A stretch of DNA of 64,000 nucleotides from positions 1,035,018 to 1,099,017 of the forward strand of contig VZTG01005436.1 in assembly GCA_013397845.1 (NCBI GenBank), in the 5' to 3' direction. Under the pieces are notes generated by a model. The model saw nothing but the letters and a program-made list of their open reading frames with translations, was not told the DNA's origin and searched no databases. A program made the translations under genes and the position numbers. Source of the stretch: Melanocharis versteri (lineage: Eukaryota > Chordata > Aves > Passeriformes > Melanocharitidae). Positions 1 through 15,200 of this stretch are shown here, piece after piece (position 1 is the stretch's first letter; every line of letters begins with the position of its first letter).

Positions 1-85
1 TTTTATCTGTAATCATAATTTCTACCTGCAATTTTCTATACTGTAATACACTACCTCCAAAAGATTACTAAAGTGAAGTACTTAC

Positions 86-247
86 CAAAAGCTTATTTTT
101 GGCTACCACCAAAATCATGTTTCCATTTCTGGACCAAGAGCAACATTTTACTAAAACCTCCACATCATCTAGTTGCTCATCTGCATTTTTGAAGAAATCT
201 TTTATCTCAATACTTTTCAGTTCATTTCCTGAGCGTGCTTCCCAAAG
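86..247 (-). CDS. APAF1: APAF1 coding exon 16 (WD40 blade)
   Basis: This 162-nt exon encodes 54 residues beginning LWEARSGNELKSIEIKDFF and ending VVAKNKLL (about 767-820). The acceptor TTGCAG lies just right of 247 and the donor GTAAGT covers 85-80. Both boundaries are phase 0. It corresponds to the human segment starting LWDATSANERKS. The gene continues beyond the left edge. Confidence 0.95.
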
Positions 248-3200
248 CTGCAATATACAGGAAATAGACACAATCTCTTTTTGCTGATGTACGTACAGAA
301 TACAACAGGAGAGAGCTCCCAACTACTTCTTAAGAAAAAAGGGCAGGGAATAGAGCACAACAAAAGGCCCTTGTTACTTTCCCCAGACAACAAACAGCAC
401 TAGAATATTCACAGGTCCAAATGATTTATATATAAGAAAAATGGAGAAAAACAAATCAAGAAATAAAAACAAACCACAAAGAGGATTATGCTGTAGCAGA
501 ACCCTCTCCTTGGGTTTTTCACTCCTATCATTCCAGCTACAATGCTGCCTCAACTTGTACTTCACAAAAGAACAAAACCAAAAATAACACCTGCCCTGCA
601 ACTCTATAAACAATCTACTCACCATGAGAAATCTGGTATACATCTAGCTTTGCACCTTAATTTCATTGAGGGACCTGCCAAAAATCTATGGAATATTTCT
701 GTCCCCTTCACCACATTTTTCCTTATGAACAACAGCTACAGTAATCCTTCTTTCCTGATTTAGCAACTACATAGAAACATAACAGTGTTTTAAGAAATGC
801 AATTCTGAAATAGCATAGTTCTGTTGCAACTAAAGGCAATAAAAATAATACTTACACTCTCAGAAAAACACAATCCTCTCAGCTCTCTTCTAGTGCATAC
901 AAGAAAACGGCACATGGAAATTGCTTTTAATTTTTGTGTCTCCTGGTGATTCATTTTCAGAGATGACAAAACTTTCAATTAACCTAAAACCTTACTACTA
1001 TTTCTGGTTAAACAATTTGTACTCCCCACTCAAATTTTCTTAACAAAGTGCATTAGGGGGCAAAAATATTCAAAATGAGGCTAGTTAGAATTTATTTGCA
1101 ACTACAGGCAGTCGACTTTTTTTTCCTGGTACTGGACAAGCCATTTCAAAATCTTGCATTACAAATAATCAACTGTTTCGGGCTTTAATTCATTAAAGCT
1201 GATCATGCAGACACAAAATTTTCTTATACATATATTGCATTTGATGCAAAAACCACCCATCCATCATCAAAACAAAGGGCTGATTTAAAAACATACTGTG
1301 TACCTTTACTGTTCCATCTGTCGAGCAGCTAGCAACATATTCATCATTTGGTGAAAATCTGCAATGACTGACAGAATTTTCATGACCTATCATCGTATTT
1401 CTGCAATATTTTTCATTCAAATCCCAAATCTGTAAGAAAAATAAGCATATAAATATCATCATATTCATGAATTATTCAAAGACAGATCCTTCATGCTCTT
1501 CTCAAAATCATGCACTGGCAACCAAAACACCACTTTTATTTTTTCTTAGTTTTACCCACATGCTCGTGGACTGGATGCTATGCCCCAGGCTACCCTACAA
1601 TTTACCTCTGTCTGGTAAGATGCATGAAAACTATTAACATCAGAATTACATAAATCTAGTTAAAACTTTCTACGCAGTGCAGACAAGGCCCCTGACCAGC
1701 ACAAAATTACTGAAACTTTCCTCGGACTGAGAAAAAAGCTTTGTCTTGCCTCATTCCTTTTCAGCTTTGTAAATTAGAATTATGTAGCTTACACACTATA
1801 ACAAAAATGAAATCTCTCAAGTTAGTCTTGAACAGCCTGAATATCAACAGGCCAAAGCCCTCACCTTCATGCCCTACCAATAAGAGGACTTGCCCGTTCT
1901 CCTTTGCTGAGTATAAACTAACTCCTATTCTGCCTTGTTGAAATCTGATTACAGAGCTGTAGTCAATAAACTTGATCTGTTGCCATGTCTCTTCTACCAG
2001 GCTCATTGAAAAAGACCCATTACTTTACAGTGTTTAGATTATTTATACATCAATAACTATGCTGTTACGACAAACAGCATGAGAATAATCTCAACCTTTT
2101 CCACTTACTTTGATGAAAGTGTCATTTGAGCAGGTGGCTAGAAGGTACTGACCACTTTTGTTACTGAACTGGCAGCAATTGACCTGCTCGGAGTGTTCTT
2201 CGTATACACATCTACACTGGCCTGTTCTTGAATTCCAGACCTAGGCAGAATCGAAAGATGAAAAAGACTTTTAAATATATTTAAAGTAATTATTTTTTAA
2301 AATCTGGAAACTATGCTGAAATACAGATAAAGTCCTAAAATATTTCTAATAATACCTCAAAATATTTTGAAGAGAAAGATTATACATTTAAGAAAAGAAG
2401 CAAGACATTATGAAGGGAAAGGTCATAATTCAGATTAGAATCTGATAAATTCTGGAATTTCAGCAAGATTTTGCTACTATAATGAGGAATTTAAAAACCC
2501 CAAATATTTCACAAGTAACAGAAAAGAAGCATTAAAAAAAGAATTATGGATAGATTCATCTCATGTTATGAATAGGACTGAATTCATACATTATGCTCTA
2601 GTTAAAAAGAAACAGCCAATAATACAAATAAAGTACGTGGTTAATTCTGCACGTATGATGTTAACATTAAGAATCTTTTATATTATGTAACAAGTGAGGC
2701 TTTTCTGTTTGTCAAGTATTGAATTATCCACATAATATTTAAGACAGTTTAAAACACCTTTAGCCTTAAGAATCTGCGCTGAGTTGGTTAAACAGAAATT
2801 AGAATTATTAGTTTGAAAAAAAGAATGGCCTTTTCCTCATTCCCTTACCTTCACTTTTTTATCACTTGAACAAGTTGCTACAAATTCACCATCTGCAGAA
2901 AAAGCGCAACAGAGGATTTCGTCATCGTGGGCATTTATCTCCAGGAGTCTCTCTCCACTTTCTGCTTTAAACACCTAAATCAAAGAACAGTAAAACCTTT
3001 TAACTTGCAGACAATTTTAAAACACATTTATAAATTTCTTTTATCATCTCAAACAGCTCTCTTTATGTAAGCTCTTAAAAAAATGGGTTGACTTTAGAAA
3101 GCATTCATAATTTCAGGGAAAAGAACATAATTATAGTCAGTGTTCTGCAAGGATGATAGAAATTGTAAGAGAGAAAATTAGTGAAAACTGATTTTAAAAA

Positions 3201-6200
3201 TACTTCTGTTCTACCACGATTCTTTAAGCCAAGAGCCATGCCCTTTTAAAGTGTTTTTAATAGTAACTGCAAAACACTATATTTTAACCTAATCTAAGTT
3301 ACTCTTAAAACTACAAATTCCAGTTTTACATGTATGGGATGCCCATCCATATAAAGTAGGAATTTCAATGTAATTGATGATCAGCGGAACAAAAACCCAA
3401 AAACAAGTAGGGAAACATTGACAGGTTGACACGTTTCAGTCTCAAGTCAGCCACAGGCAATGAAAGGACAGCTGGGGAAAAGTGCTACATATTAATCAAT
3501 TTCCTCAAATTCTGGGATTTAACTTTACAGTGTGGGGTGGGCAGGGGGTGGGAATCAGGTCTCCCTTTCCATCTTAGGTTACATATTCTGAATTATTAAA
3601 ACAAACCACAAGGTGCTCTTTATAGCACTTTTCAGATTATTTTTTTAATGAACAGGAATACCAATGATAATTAAATGGTTGGTATTTGTTCAAATAAGAA
3701 CATAAATACTGAAGTAACAGGAAATCTACCTTCACAGTAAGTTCTGCAGAATATCTGCTCCTAATCTAGCAATCATTTTTTTAAGTAACCTTGAAAACGA
3801 AAAAGCTTAAGCTGTAATTAGAAAAAATATGTTTAAGCTCAAAGTTAAAAAACGAAAAAAGGATTATGGCTAATTTTCCTATCATTTCTTCAATTAAAGT
3901 TTAGTTTAAATGCAATTGCAATCCACAGATTTTTTGGAGTGTAAAATGAAGAAAAAAATAAGAAATCTGCAGTGTCAATAATGAGGCCATTAAGTACAGA
4001 AGCCCAGCACAGCAACTGCAGCACAGCATGAGTACATTCACCAGGCATCTCCTTAAGCGGATGCCATGATCATAATCCCATACAGGCCAGCAAATAAAAT
4101 AAGCAAATAAAAAACCCAGTAACAACACAGTAAGTAGCCAAATGAACAGCAACTTAGTACTCAACTTCTCAAGCATCCAAAACAATACCAAAGGTTTGCA
4201 GCAAAGTTGTTCTTTTCCCTTACCTTTGGCTGTCTGGAATATGGGTACTTTACCAGGTTACTGGCTGGCTGATTGCTAGTTTTCTTGAGAGCTGGCTGAC
4301 TCCCCTCCAGGCAAACTGCTGGCAAATTTATATTAGTCACGTTCCTCTCTGTCTCTTCTAATCTGCTTTCTAAGCACTTTGGGCCTGTTTCCAATTTAAC
4401 TGTCCTCAGCTTCAGGGGTTTTCTCCACAGATATTTTTCTTTTGCATTAAGACATTTCACTAATTAAACACCAAAGTGGCAAAATGTCCAATACCATCCC
4501 ATAAAAATAGTACAGCTGTACCTAAAACATCTTACTGCTTGCTCTTCAGGAATGCAGAAAGTCTACTGTGACTGGAAATAACATTTTTTGCAAGCAAATA
4601 TTAAATAAGCTGGGGTGCATTGCTGGGCTGTGACCTTTTCCATATCATCTCACGTTCATGCATTAGGGCAGTGAGGGTATAAACCCTAAAATCACAACAC
4701 TTAGCTCTTGAAGATAATGCTTACTATTCTGAACATGCAACTTGATGTTTATGCAATAATACATCCTTTTCAATAATTTGTCTCCAATTATGATCTAGAT
4801 CCAAGTATTTCCACATAGCAACAGAAGAAAAGTGACAGGACTGTTTAACAAATGTTTTCGAAATGGTACATAGCATCTCTTGATTCAGGCATAGGTATCT
4901 TACCTGAAGTGTTTTATCAGCTCCACATGATGCTATTCTTTGTCTATCCTTAGAAAAGCAGGCATGGTAAACTGCATCTCTATGTGGACGAACAACCAGA
5001 CGGTACAGATTTTTCAAGGATTTTTTATTTCTACAGGGTAAGACAATTATTTAGATGAGTGCTTTTGTATTATTCAAAATCATCTCTAAGAAGATTAACA
5101 CTTTTTGAAACATCTTGAGCAGCAAGCTTTATAAACAAATAAAACAACCAACCCACTTCACCTTACCTCTCAGCCTTCATGCTGAATAAAGGAAACACAA
5201 ATTCCAACATTCACTCAGAGGTTTATATTGTGGTCCAACAGTTACAGCTTAGAGAAGTTCATGGATAACATTTTTATGATCTGAAATATGCTATTTCCAA
5301 ATATGAACTTTTTCTTGAGAATTCTTGTTCTCTTGCAGGAGAACTCTTCCTTTTCAAGCATATTAAAAAACATTTGTAAATTTGTTTAGATCTTCACAAA
5401 TTTCCTTAATTTTCATGACAATGGCTCGATCCTTATCACTACATAGCTCAATAAGATCTGCGACTACCACTGCTTTTCAATCTGAGATTAGGTACAGAAG
5501 CTAACACACCTTAGATGACTCTTGCCTCACTTCAACAAAAACTTAAGAGTTAGTAGCAATCATAATCATCCTGTTTAGCCAGATCTTAATACAGAAAGCT
5601 GGCACTGTAATGAGTGACATGGTGATGAATGACCAAAACATCTCTCTCTGTTCTGTTGATTTCAGTCACATTCTTCAGCATGCCCCCACATCCAAGGTGA
5701 AAACTCTGAACTAACTGGATATTGACTCTTCTGAACTGTGCAATTTCCAAACAGTTTTGCTAAATAAAACAACCAAATATTCAAAGTTGAGACTAATCTG
5801 CCTGGCTATTACTATAATTGCTTGACATGGAGTCACTGTTTTATAAGCACCAAGTACTACAAATATCAGAAGAGAAACATCAAACAGAATCAAAAAGAGT
5901 TACGTGGTCAACTGACTATAGTTCATGGCTAGGAAAACGTGTAGATCTGTTTACTTTTTCCTTAAACAACTTCCAAAAATACAATAACAGCAAATAATTG
6001 TTTAAATAGGAGAAATTTCAAGATTGTGAGAGATTACAATTTCCCATCTCGCTACTTTATAAAATTTTGCAAGTTAGAAGAAATGCTCTCCTTTTTAAAG
6101 TCACAGTTTACTTTAAAACCTAAAACCATACTCTAACATACCCAGTACTTGCAGTATAATTCTGACTTTAAAATAAAAACTATTTAAAGAAGATTCAAAG

Positions 6201-9200
6201 TATTGTATTTTCATCTTCGCATTGTTATTTAAAAGGAACAATAACTGAATACAGAAGTAAATATATTACTCAATTTATCTTTATGTAATTATTACCACGT
6301 TGTGGCCTTACATATTCAGGGTTCCTGTTCTACCACAAGTTCTTGAAATTACACTTTCTTTCCCCACCCCCCCAAAAAACCCCAGCAGCTCCTACAAAGA
6401 TCCTTTTATTACCATACATGGTATTTAGTTGCACATTAAATTATTTCCTTGGTCAAGGGATCAGCATATGAGCAGACAGACTGCAGCTACTTACATCCAC
6501 TCCAAATAAAATGCTCCTGTTTCTCTTTGAGCATGTAGCTTGGCCTGTTGATACACCTCTGATGTCTCTGGCTGGCAAAGACCCAGCTGAATGATGTCAG
6601 GAAACGGCTGCCGCCCAAGAAGGTGCCCATTTAAAGACAGAAATTCCTGGAAATTCTCACGCACTGTGCTATCCTAAATACAGAGCAGACATTTGATAAC
6701 ACAGATTTATCTTAGGATTTATTTCCTTGCTCTTATAAACTTCTATACAGCTAATATTCTCACAGAAGCCCTTAGCTCTATTTTTCTATTAAGTTATATT
6801 AGCAAGTATATACAATGGATTGAAATATTTCATTATCCTATTCAGAAAGCATAATATCCTTATTTTTCAAACAAAGAATACTGGCAATAGTGATTTATTC
6901 AATAAGCAGTATGAAATATCAGAAAGACTATTACAAGAGGTCAGCATAATTCTACACCTCCTCAAAAGCAGAGTACCTTATGTACCCACCACTAGGTATT
7001 GATCACTTTAGTTATTCAGTTGCATGGCCAATCACTTACACACTGAAGTTAAAACTGAAACAGAAAACTGAGTTTCCCTCATTTTTATCTTCTCCAAGTT
7101 AATGTTCAATTTAATATTGGTTTCATGCTTTGGTTTTTTAAGCTTTCTATACACCTGCCATATACATACATCCAACAAAATGCAATTACAAAATAGAAAA
7201 TTATATTTGGAACCGACTGATCATTTACCTTTTAGTATCATACCTTTTGATCCAGGATAGAACTATATTCTACGTATTCATGAATCAGATGAGCAGGCCC
7301 TACCAATTCTGTTTTAGCCTTAATCCAATCTAAAGAAAACATAAGATCACGGAGCTCCTAGAAGAAATACAAATTTAAGTTCAGAGTGTAAGTTTCACAA
7401 CAGAATCTACTTAGGGGGAAAAATACAGGAACTGCATTAGGTATTTAATATGCTTTGGTACAACCGTCTCTAGTTGAAAACATAGGCAATTCCCTGTTTC
7501 CTGCATCTTAATTGTTCAGGCATAAATTATGTGTATAGAAGGCTAAGTTTGTTATTTTAAACTGCTCTTTGATACAGCTAGTCAGAGAGGAGACAGAGGT
7601 ATAGAGAAATTCTTGACTTTTGCAGCACACAAGACCTGTTTTTTCAACTCTGAAAAAGCTTCTTCTAGTCCAGTCTAGCAAAGATCACTGCAAATAGTGA
7701 TTGTTGATCTTCCTAAGAGATGCTGAAACTCCTAAAACCATGGGTAGATGATCAAGGGAGTCCTGCCATAACATCCTTCATTCCTTCAGTGCTCTGGGTT
7801 GTATCCTACCAGGCCCTAAGGACTTCGAACATGCAACTGATCCAGCCAGTCCATTACAATTTCACATTTGTGTCCACAAAAAGTCCCTGTTCCCACACTC
7901 ATGGTCCTCCAAACCAGGGGGCTGAGCAGACAAGGTCTGTCAGTATTATTAAAAATTCAGGAAAAAAAAAGCATTGAACTTTTTCTTTATCCCTGTTAGT
8001 TAGATGACCATCTTTAACAAGTATTGGCCCAATGTTTTCTTTAGACCTCCTCTCAAAAAACTGCTTAGCAACAACACTGCACAGGTTTAAAGTGTATTCC
8101 AACTTAAAATCAATAAACACCACAAGGATTAAAATATTATCATCGTTAAACAAAGAAAAGGAATACCTCCTAGCTTTATTAGCCTTCCAACAAACAGAAA
8201 TCATGTCTAAATAATGAAAAATAAAAGACATATAGAATATAAACTCTAGGAAGTACATACTCACAATGAGCCAGGCTAAAGACTTCTGAGAAGCTAATTC
8301 TCCAAAATGTAGAAAGGCTGCTACTAAAAACATTTTCACATTTAAACTAAAGAAACTAAGATAATGAAATAAATATGATCCAAAACACCTAGACTTAAAG
8401 CCAACATTAATTATGAAGGTTCCTGTAAGAGATAAATCCACAAAGTGTATTGTATGATGAGTCAGATGAACCATCTTGAAAGAAGCTCAAATGAAAAGGT
8501 TTGAGTCCACGTGAAATAAATGCTATTCAATGCATTTGAAATTCAAATTCAAATGAAACTACCAATTATTAATCTTTCTGCATGATTTGTATCTTATACT
8601 AGCTCAATATCTAAAGAACAGTAGTTGGCAAAAATGATAGCAATTTTTTTAAGGTGCCGGGACAATCCTGGAAACAAGAGACTTGCCCATCTAATTCTTC
8701 ATGGGGTTTTTTTCGCTATTGAAATCAAATAATGAATTTTTACACACAAATCTGTATAAGAGGAAAAAGCTAACAAGACTTCAAAGATAAAAAAGTAACT
8801 AACTGATAAAAATTCTCTGATTAAATCAATTTAGTTGTATTATTATACAATAAAGAGAGCTTGGGTTTTCAAAAAGGTTTAGAGAAGACTTCTTATTAAA
8901 GCTTCTTTAAAAACAAAAGAAAAATACAAGCCATTATGGTATAACATAGGAAATATTCTCAAGAACTAGTTGAAAAGACAAGACACAAAGGGTAGAAATA
9001 AAGTCGTTTTTGTAAGGGACAGTGATTATCAGAAGACCTCCTAGAAACTCTGTGTTGAGTATTTACCCAGCTGGACTAAAGTCTGGGGGAAGAGAGACTC
9101 AGCTGGGAAAAGGCCTGGAGGGAAAAGCAGAGGTAAGAGTGGGTGAAAAGGGGAAGCGAAGGACACGTGCCAGAACCCACCTGCTGCATGCTGGCACCTG

Positions 9201-12200
9201 CCATGTGATACGCTAGAAAGTTATACCAGTACATGCAATCCTCTTGAGACAGAACAGGTGTATTAAGCTTGTAGTACTTCTTGTACTGATTTACTATGTT
9301 TTTATGTAGCTCCTGCAACGTGAAGAAAAACACACCTTCGGCATTGAGGAATTTTAAGTACTATTATTATTACATTGTAAACAGCACTGAGGAATAGTAT
9401 TATTTCTCAACTGTAATACATCAAAAAATGAAATAAAAAAGCTTACCTTCCAAAACTGTACACCTAACCTAATTTATTGCTAAAGACTTCTGAAAAAATA
9501 TTCTCTGGATATTAAAAGATAGAAAAGCAAGCTGTTAACCTTCCTTCTCAGACTGAGATTAGCTACCAAATCTCTCTTCATCTTAAATGTGGGTAGCCAA
9601 CAAAAAAAGGACCCTTACATATGTAGATCTAAAGCAAGTCAAAAAACTTGCCTTTTCTTCATATCTATGCTTTCTGCCTTGTCCTTCAGAACTGAAATTG
9701 AGCCGGGCTTATAGGTCATCTTCCTGAAAGTACTGCCTTAAACTGAAAGAAAGGGAGCAAGAAGCATTTCTCTGCATTAAAGAAATTTCCTATTCTGGTA
9801 CTGTCTTGATGTCTTTGGAATCAACAGTGGAACATTACATCTCCTGCTGGAAACATCTGACAGAGAAATAATAGTTATAGAGTCTCCTCTCAGTTCAGTC
9901 TCTTAGCTGCAAATGGAACCACTGAGAAATCCCTCCACAGTTTCCAGTTGAAAATAAATATTTTTAATCGGTCAGCCTTAAGTTAAAATTAGTCTGGACC
10001 TATGCTATGAAGCCTACTCAAGGTACCATTTAACAAAGCAACATTTTCTGAAAAATGCCCAGCTTTGGAGATTCAAGTTGAATGCAAGTATCAGTTGATA
10101 TGCTACCTGCAGCTGGTTGCGATTCTTTTCTGTGAGAAAGTCAAGTTGAAGATCATGTAAATAATAATGGAACGACTTCCCATTACGATCACAGAACAAC
10201 AGTGATTTGTTAACAAATTCCTGTAGTATATCTTCAACTTCTTCAGTTTCCATATCCCAAAGAATACAGAGAACCTAAAAAATATTAACACATTAACAGA
10301 GAAAATAATCAGAACCAAGCCATAACATGATTTGTAAGAATATTATAAAAGGATACCAATTAACTGACAATGAAATGCATACTAACAAATATAGATACAT
10401 TACAAAGGGTAACCAATTCAATAAGTTACCAATTCCTTCATACCAAACCACAGGACAGATACTACAAGTTAACCTATCTTTTGGCTATTTGTGCTGATTT
10501 ATGGTGATTGAAAAAGGAGACAAATTCCACATAACAGTTTTTAAGCTTTCAGTGAGCTAATTAAAGAACAATATACAGAATGCAGATTAAACTTAAACAT
10601 TATGAATGTATTGATTCAGTTATGATTATTTTAGTTTCACTACTAACAATACAAGTCATGATGCAATAATGGAACAAATCTACCCAATCTTGCAATTATT
10701 ATTAAGTTACATACCGTATAAGTTATACATGACAATTATAAATTTTAAGAATCCTTTAAGGTTGTTGTTTGTATCTCACTAAAAATAACAAGATTTCTGC
10801 ACTGCTGTTATTACCTTAGTAGGTACTTTAACATCCTTTGGGAGGATAGAGAGGTCTTTATAGTAGTCTTTGTAATTGTCATCCAGCTGCTCAACACTTA
10901 TGGACATTGCTTCATCAAGGGCTTCGTAGTCATAGGAGGAAGATTTTCTTATTCTTTTAAACTGCTTATTCTGCAGCTGCCTGAGATAGTATTCCCAGCG
11001 GCTGGGGAAGTCTCGTAGTAAGGCACCTATCAAGGATATCACAAGAGGAGAACCTGAAGGAAAAGATTAAATCAATTTTAGCAGTCATCAAGGAACACAA
11101 TCCAACAGCTGATGGTCAAGTGACTGAATCAGGTAATATTCCCAATACACTGATTAAATTCTTGAGGTGTGGAGGAGAGACAAATAAAATATGCACTCCG
11201 TGTAGACATTTGCAAACTCACCAAATTTAAGCGTAATTGTGGTGCAGAGAGAAAATATACTGAAGAAAACTACTCAAAAATCAACATGAAACTTCTGCTT
11301 AGCTTAAAAAAAAACCCCAAAATATTTAACAAGCACTTGTATTTTACTTAACATATACAGTATTAAAGGATGTTCCCTTCTCTATTTTTAAGTCGAAATA
11401 TAGAAGAAAAAAACTACATTCAGTGGCAAATTGTACAACAAAGAGCAACTAGAATACCTTTGCATTCTCTTACAAGAGAGTTAGCTTGTTCTGGAAGTTC
11501 TGATATTTTCATATTCACAAAAAGGGATAAAATCTCCAGTCCTTTCTCATGTGCTAGTCCACTTTCCACATGAACCTCGTATTTATTGCCTAGAAACAGA
11601 AACATGGAAAAAATTTCAACGAATGTAAAAAACCCTATGGAAATTCAAAGTATTTTCCAAGTAAAATCTGGAGCAAAGGTTCATGATTTTTTGCATAGTA
11701 TTTTATAGGACTAAGAAGAATATAAATTCTACTTATCAGAATCAGCTTGCTTTAGAGATACATACATGGAAAAAAATAGACTATAAGCTAATAATTACAA
11801 ATGCCTTATGAGCAGTCACTGCTGAACAGTGTAGAGATAACCAGTCTAACAACATCAATGTCACAGAGGTTAATTTATTCTGTTGAGAATCACTGCACTC
11901 TTCAATGTAAACATGTAACTTTCAGGATAACATACAACACCTATTGCACAAAGAGCATAAAGTCTAACAGAGCAGAATTCTAAAACCTTGCCACTTGTGC
12001 ACAAATTGATAGACAGATTCTATCAGATTCTTTTGAAAGTTCACATGAACAAACTGCAGACACAGACACATAAAACCTGTGGCGCAGGAGAGGAAACTGT
12101 TCCTTACCAGCCACAGCATCTGTTACACTCCTGTCCCTGCTTGTGATGAGCACCTGACATTGATTATCGAATGCTTTTAACACCCAGGAATCCCAAATGT

Positions 12201-15200
12201 CATCCAGGACCAGAAGAGACCTAGTGCACGAAGAAATACTTCAGACCAACTATTAATGCTAAAATAAAGTATTGCATTTTAATAATGAAAAAACATTTTC
12301 AGAATTTACAAATTATCACTGGATAATTTTTTTATACTAGTATGTAGAGTATCTAAATAGTATGTCCAGAGAAGGGTAACAAAGCTGGTAAAGGGTCTAG
12401 AAAATGTCCTAAGAGGAGCAGCTGAGGGAACTCAGGTTGTTCAATCAAAAGAAAGAAAAGGCAGCTCAGGGAGGTACTTATCAATCTTTATGACCTGAAA
12501 GGAGGTTGTAGCCAGGTGGAAGCTGCTCTCTTTGCCATGTCTCAAGTGGAAGGATGAGAGGAAATGGCCTTAAATTGCACCAGGGCGGTTCAGATTAGGT
12601 ATCAGAAAAAATAATTTTCCCTGAAAGAGTGGTTAAGCACGGGAATAAGTTGTCAAGGGAGGTGTTGGAGTCATTGTCTCTGGAAGCGTTCAAGAAGTGT
12701 CTGGAAGTGGCACTTTGGGGATATGGTTGAGGGGTGATTATGGTGGTGCCTGGTTGATGGTTGGACATGATGATCTTGATGGTCTCTTCCAACCTTGGTG
12801 ATTCTGTGATTAAACACTGTGCAAGAAGCTGAATGCAGTTGTCTCAAAAAGGTTTTTACCATTTATTATTTCATAGCTACAAGTGAAGTGTAAACACCAA
12901 TGTTTTGAGAAACATTTCCACGAGTAGACGACAGGAAAACCAGAAATATTTACTAGTTCAAGTCACTAGGTATCATAAATGAAGAAAAGAGTTGTATAAG
13001 ACTAGATAACTCTGACATGGGCTAGTGATAAGCTTTGTGGGAAAGCATTTAAGTTTCCTTTTGACTAAAGAGTTTTCAATTTTGTTCTCGTATCTTTGGA
13101 AAGCTATATGAGACTAATCCTCTTGTGAAGCAATTGTCTTGAATGGCAAAGCTCTTCTTGCATAAACGACATTTCATAGTGACTACATATTCCAATCCTA
13201 TGGTCAGCCACATTTGCAGGTTCCTACATGGAATCTCACCAGAATAATGCACAGTAGACTTCCCTACATCTGCCTATGTATGGCAGGAGTTACTGAAAAC
13301 TGTTTTTAAAAGATTGTGTTTAAGGGAGCAAGAAGTCAAAAAGCCTAGCTGGCAAGTAGATGCATGAAAAGAAATACCAATTATTTGCATTCAGTGAGTT
13401 TTCGTTATTGACACCTAATCTCACAAATTGTTTACATTTACTACCCTTTTTAAGGGATGGAATTTTCCGCTCCACTAGTTGCTGGTTAAGTTGTCCAACT
13501 CCCACTGAAGCATGACAAAACTTCCGCATTTTTGTTCAGCTAAGTGGCACTTATGCCATCAAAGCCTATAAATACAGATTTGATCCACCTTGAAGAAGTG
13601 CATACACATCATACCACATTCTCGAAGATACTTTTAAGTCTTGGATTCCCCTATCTCATTTTTATACAACTCCTCTATTAATACCCTTTTCATAAATCAG
13701 AGGGCTCACAAGAATAATATCATAGCCATAAAGGACTTGTTTTGCGTCACTTTCACAATTGAAAATATGCTGGGTGGCATGAATTACAGCCTGATTTTAT
13801 GTTTTTAATTAATCTGAGGACTTCAAAGTCCTCCCGTTCATTAGGCACCACTGATTTTTCTCCTCCAGTCACACCCACAAATCCTAAATTCTAATTAGGA
13901 TTATTAAAAAAAACCCTCTTAAAACAAAGAAAAAACAAAACAAACAAAAAAGCACCCCAAACCAACAAACAAAACTGTGATAACAATCACAGGAGAATAA
14001 ATTTTGTAATTTCTTATTTTAAAGTATATCACAGTTTCAATTTTTCATTTGACTAATACTTTAATCCCAAGAAGCATGCTGGCTTCACAATCTGAATCCT
14101 TTGTCTAATACTTTATTCCCAGGAGATGTACTGGGTTGGCTGTCTGAATTCAGACGTAGCTAAAGTGACTTCTTGTCGCCAAAGAGAATTCCAGAGCAGA
14201 GCCAGCTCCTTCCCAAGCTGCAGAACCAGTGAAGCTTTGTTTCCCATACACTTGCACTCGTTACTAACCTGACTCCCCAGCACATTTCCCTCTACTTCCT
14301 CCCATGCCCACTTCCGTATTGAAGAGTTTTGACTTGTTTTGTTTGTTAATAAACAAGAAATAACAACGGAAATATGTCAGTGGAGACAACCACTTCACAT
14401 CCTTCAAGGAAAAGTGCACTTTCATCTGATAGATTTCTTTTGGAGGACCTGTCAATATTTTCCACATCTCTTCTTCACGAGAAAGACTTTTTTTTTGCCC
14501 TGTACAAAAATGCCAGTATTATACTCTATGTTATCTACAAAGATCAAAAGGCTGGAGTATTATTCCCAAGATAACTCACTGACAAGCAGGCTTATTTACT
14601 TGAGTACAGATTTTCCCAGAGAGTAATGAATCCTCAATGAATAACAAAAACTATTGCTCAAAGGTGAAAAAAGTCATGCAGTGACTGAGAAAGACACTGG
14701 TTTCTTCGCAATAATTGGTCACATCATGAAAACCTGCTTTCATTTTGGTACCTCTAGACCAAACACTTTTTAAAGACACATGCTGTTCTGGAAGAATTTT
14801 CTGCAGTGATACACATCCTTTTTTCTGCTGTATGATCCTCACATATCAGTAAAGCAGTCTACACATACAATGAGAACACCGAAAGTTAGAGTAATCCTTA
14901 TTTCCAATTGTTTGTTCCCATCTTTCACTATTCAATCCCATCTTTCACTATGTCACTGTTTGCTTTTTCAAGCAAATACAACTCCTGCACAGCTGATTAA
15001 CATATGTTGTTAGCAGAAGCCTTATTAGCCTAAGTCAGGAAGTAGATTAAAAAACCAAAATACACACCACAGACACATGTAACCACAACGCAGACACCTC
15101 AGATGATTAGACCAAAGTTACTCCACAAAGTTTTACCAGTTAAAAAAATAGTGTTTGATTTTACTGACATCACCTGGGATACGTGCGTAACATCAGCAAA

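Noticed and set aside
4161..4460. 99-codon minus-strand frame between APAF1 WD exons
   Set aside because: It lies between well-placed exons that already join in frame and match the human protein with no insertion.
7899..8474. 191-codon open frame on the minus strand in an APAF1 intron
   Set aside because: Low-complexity, Phe/Leu-rich translation of AT-rich intron DNA, with no domain, no homology I recognise and no splice context.
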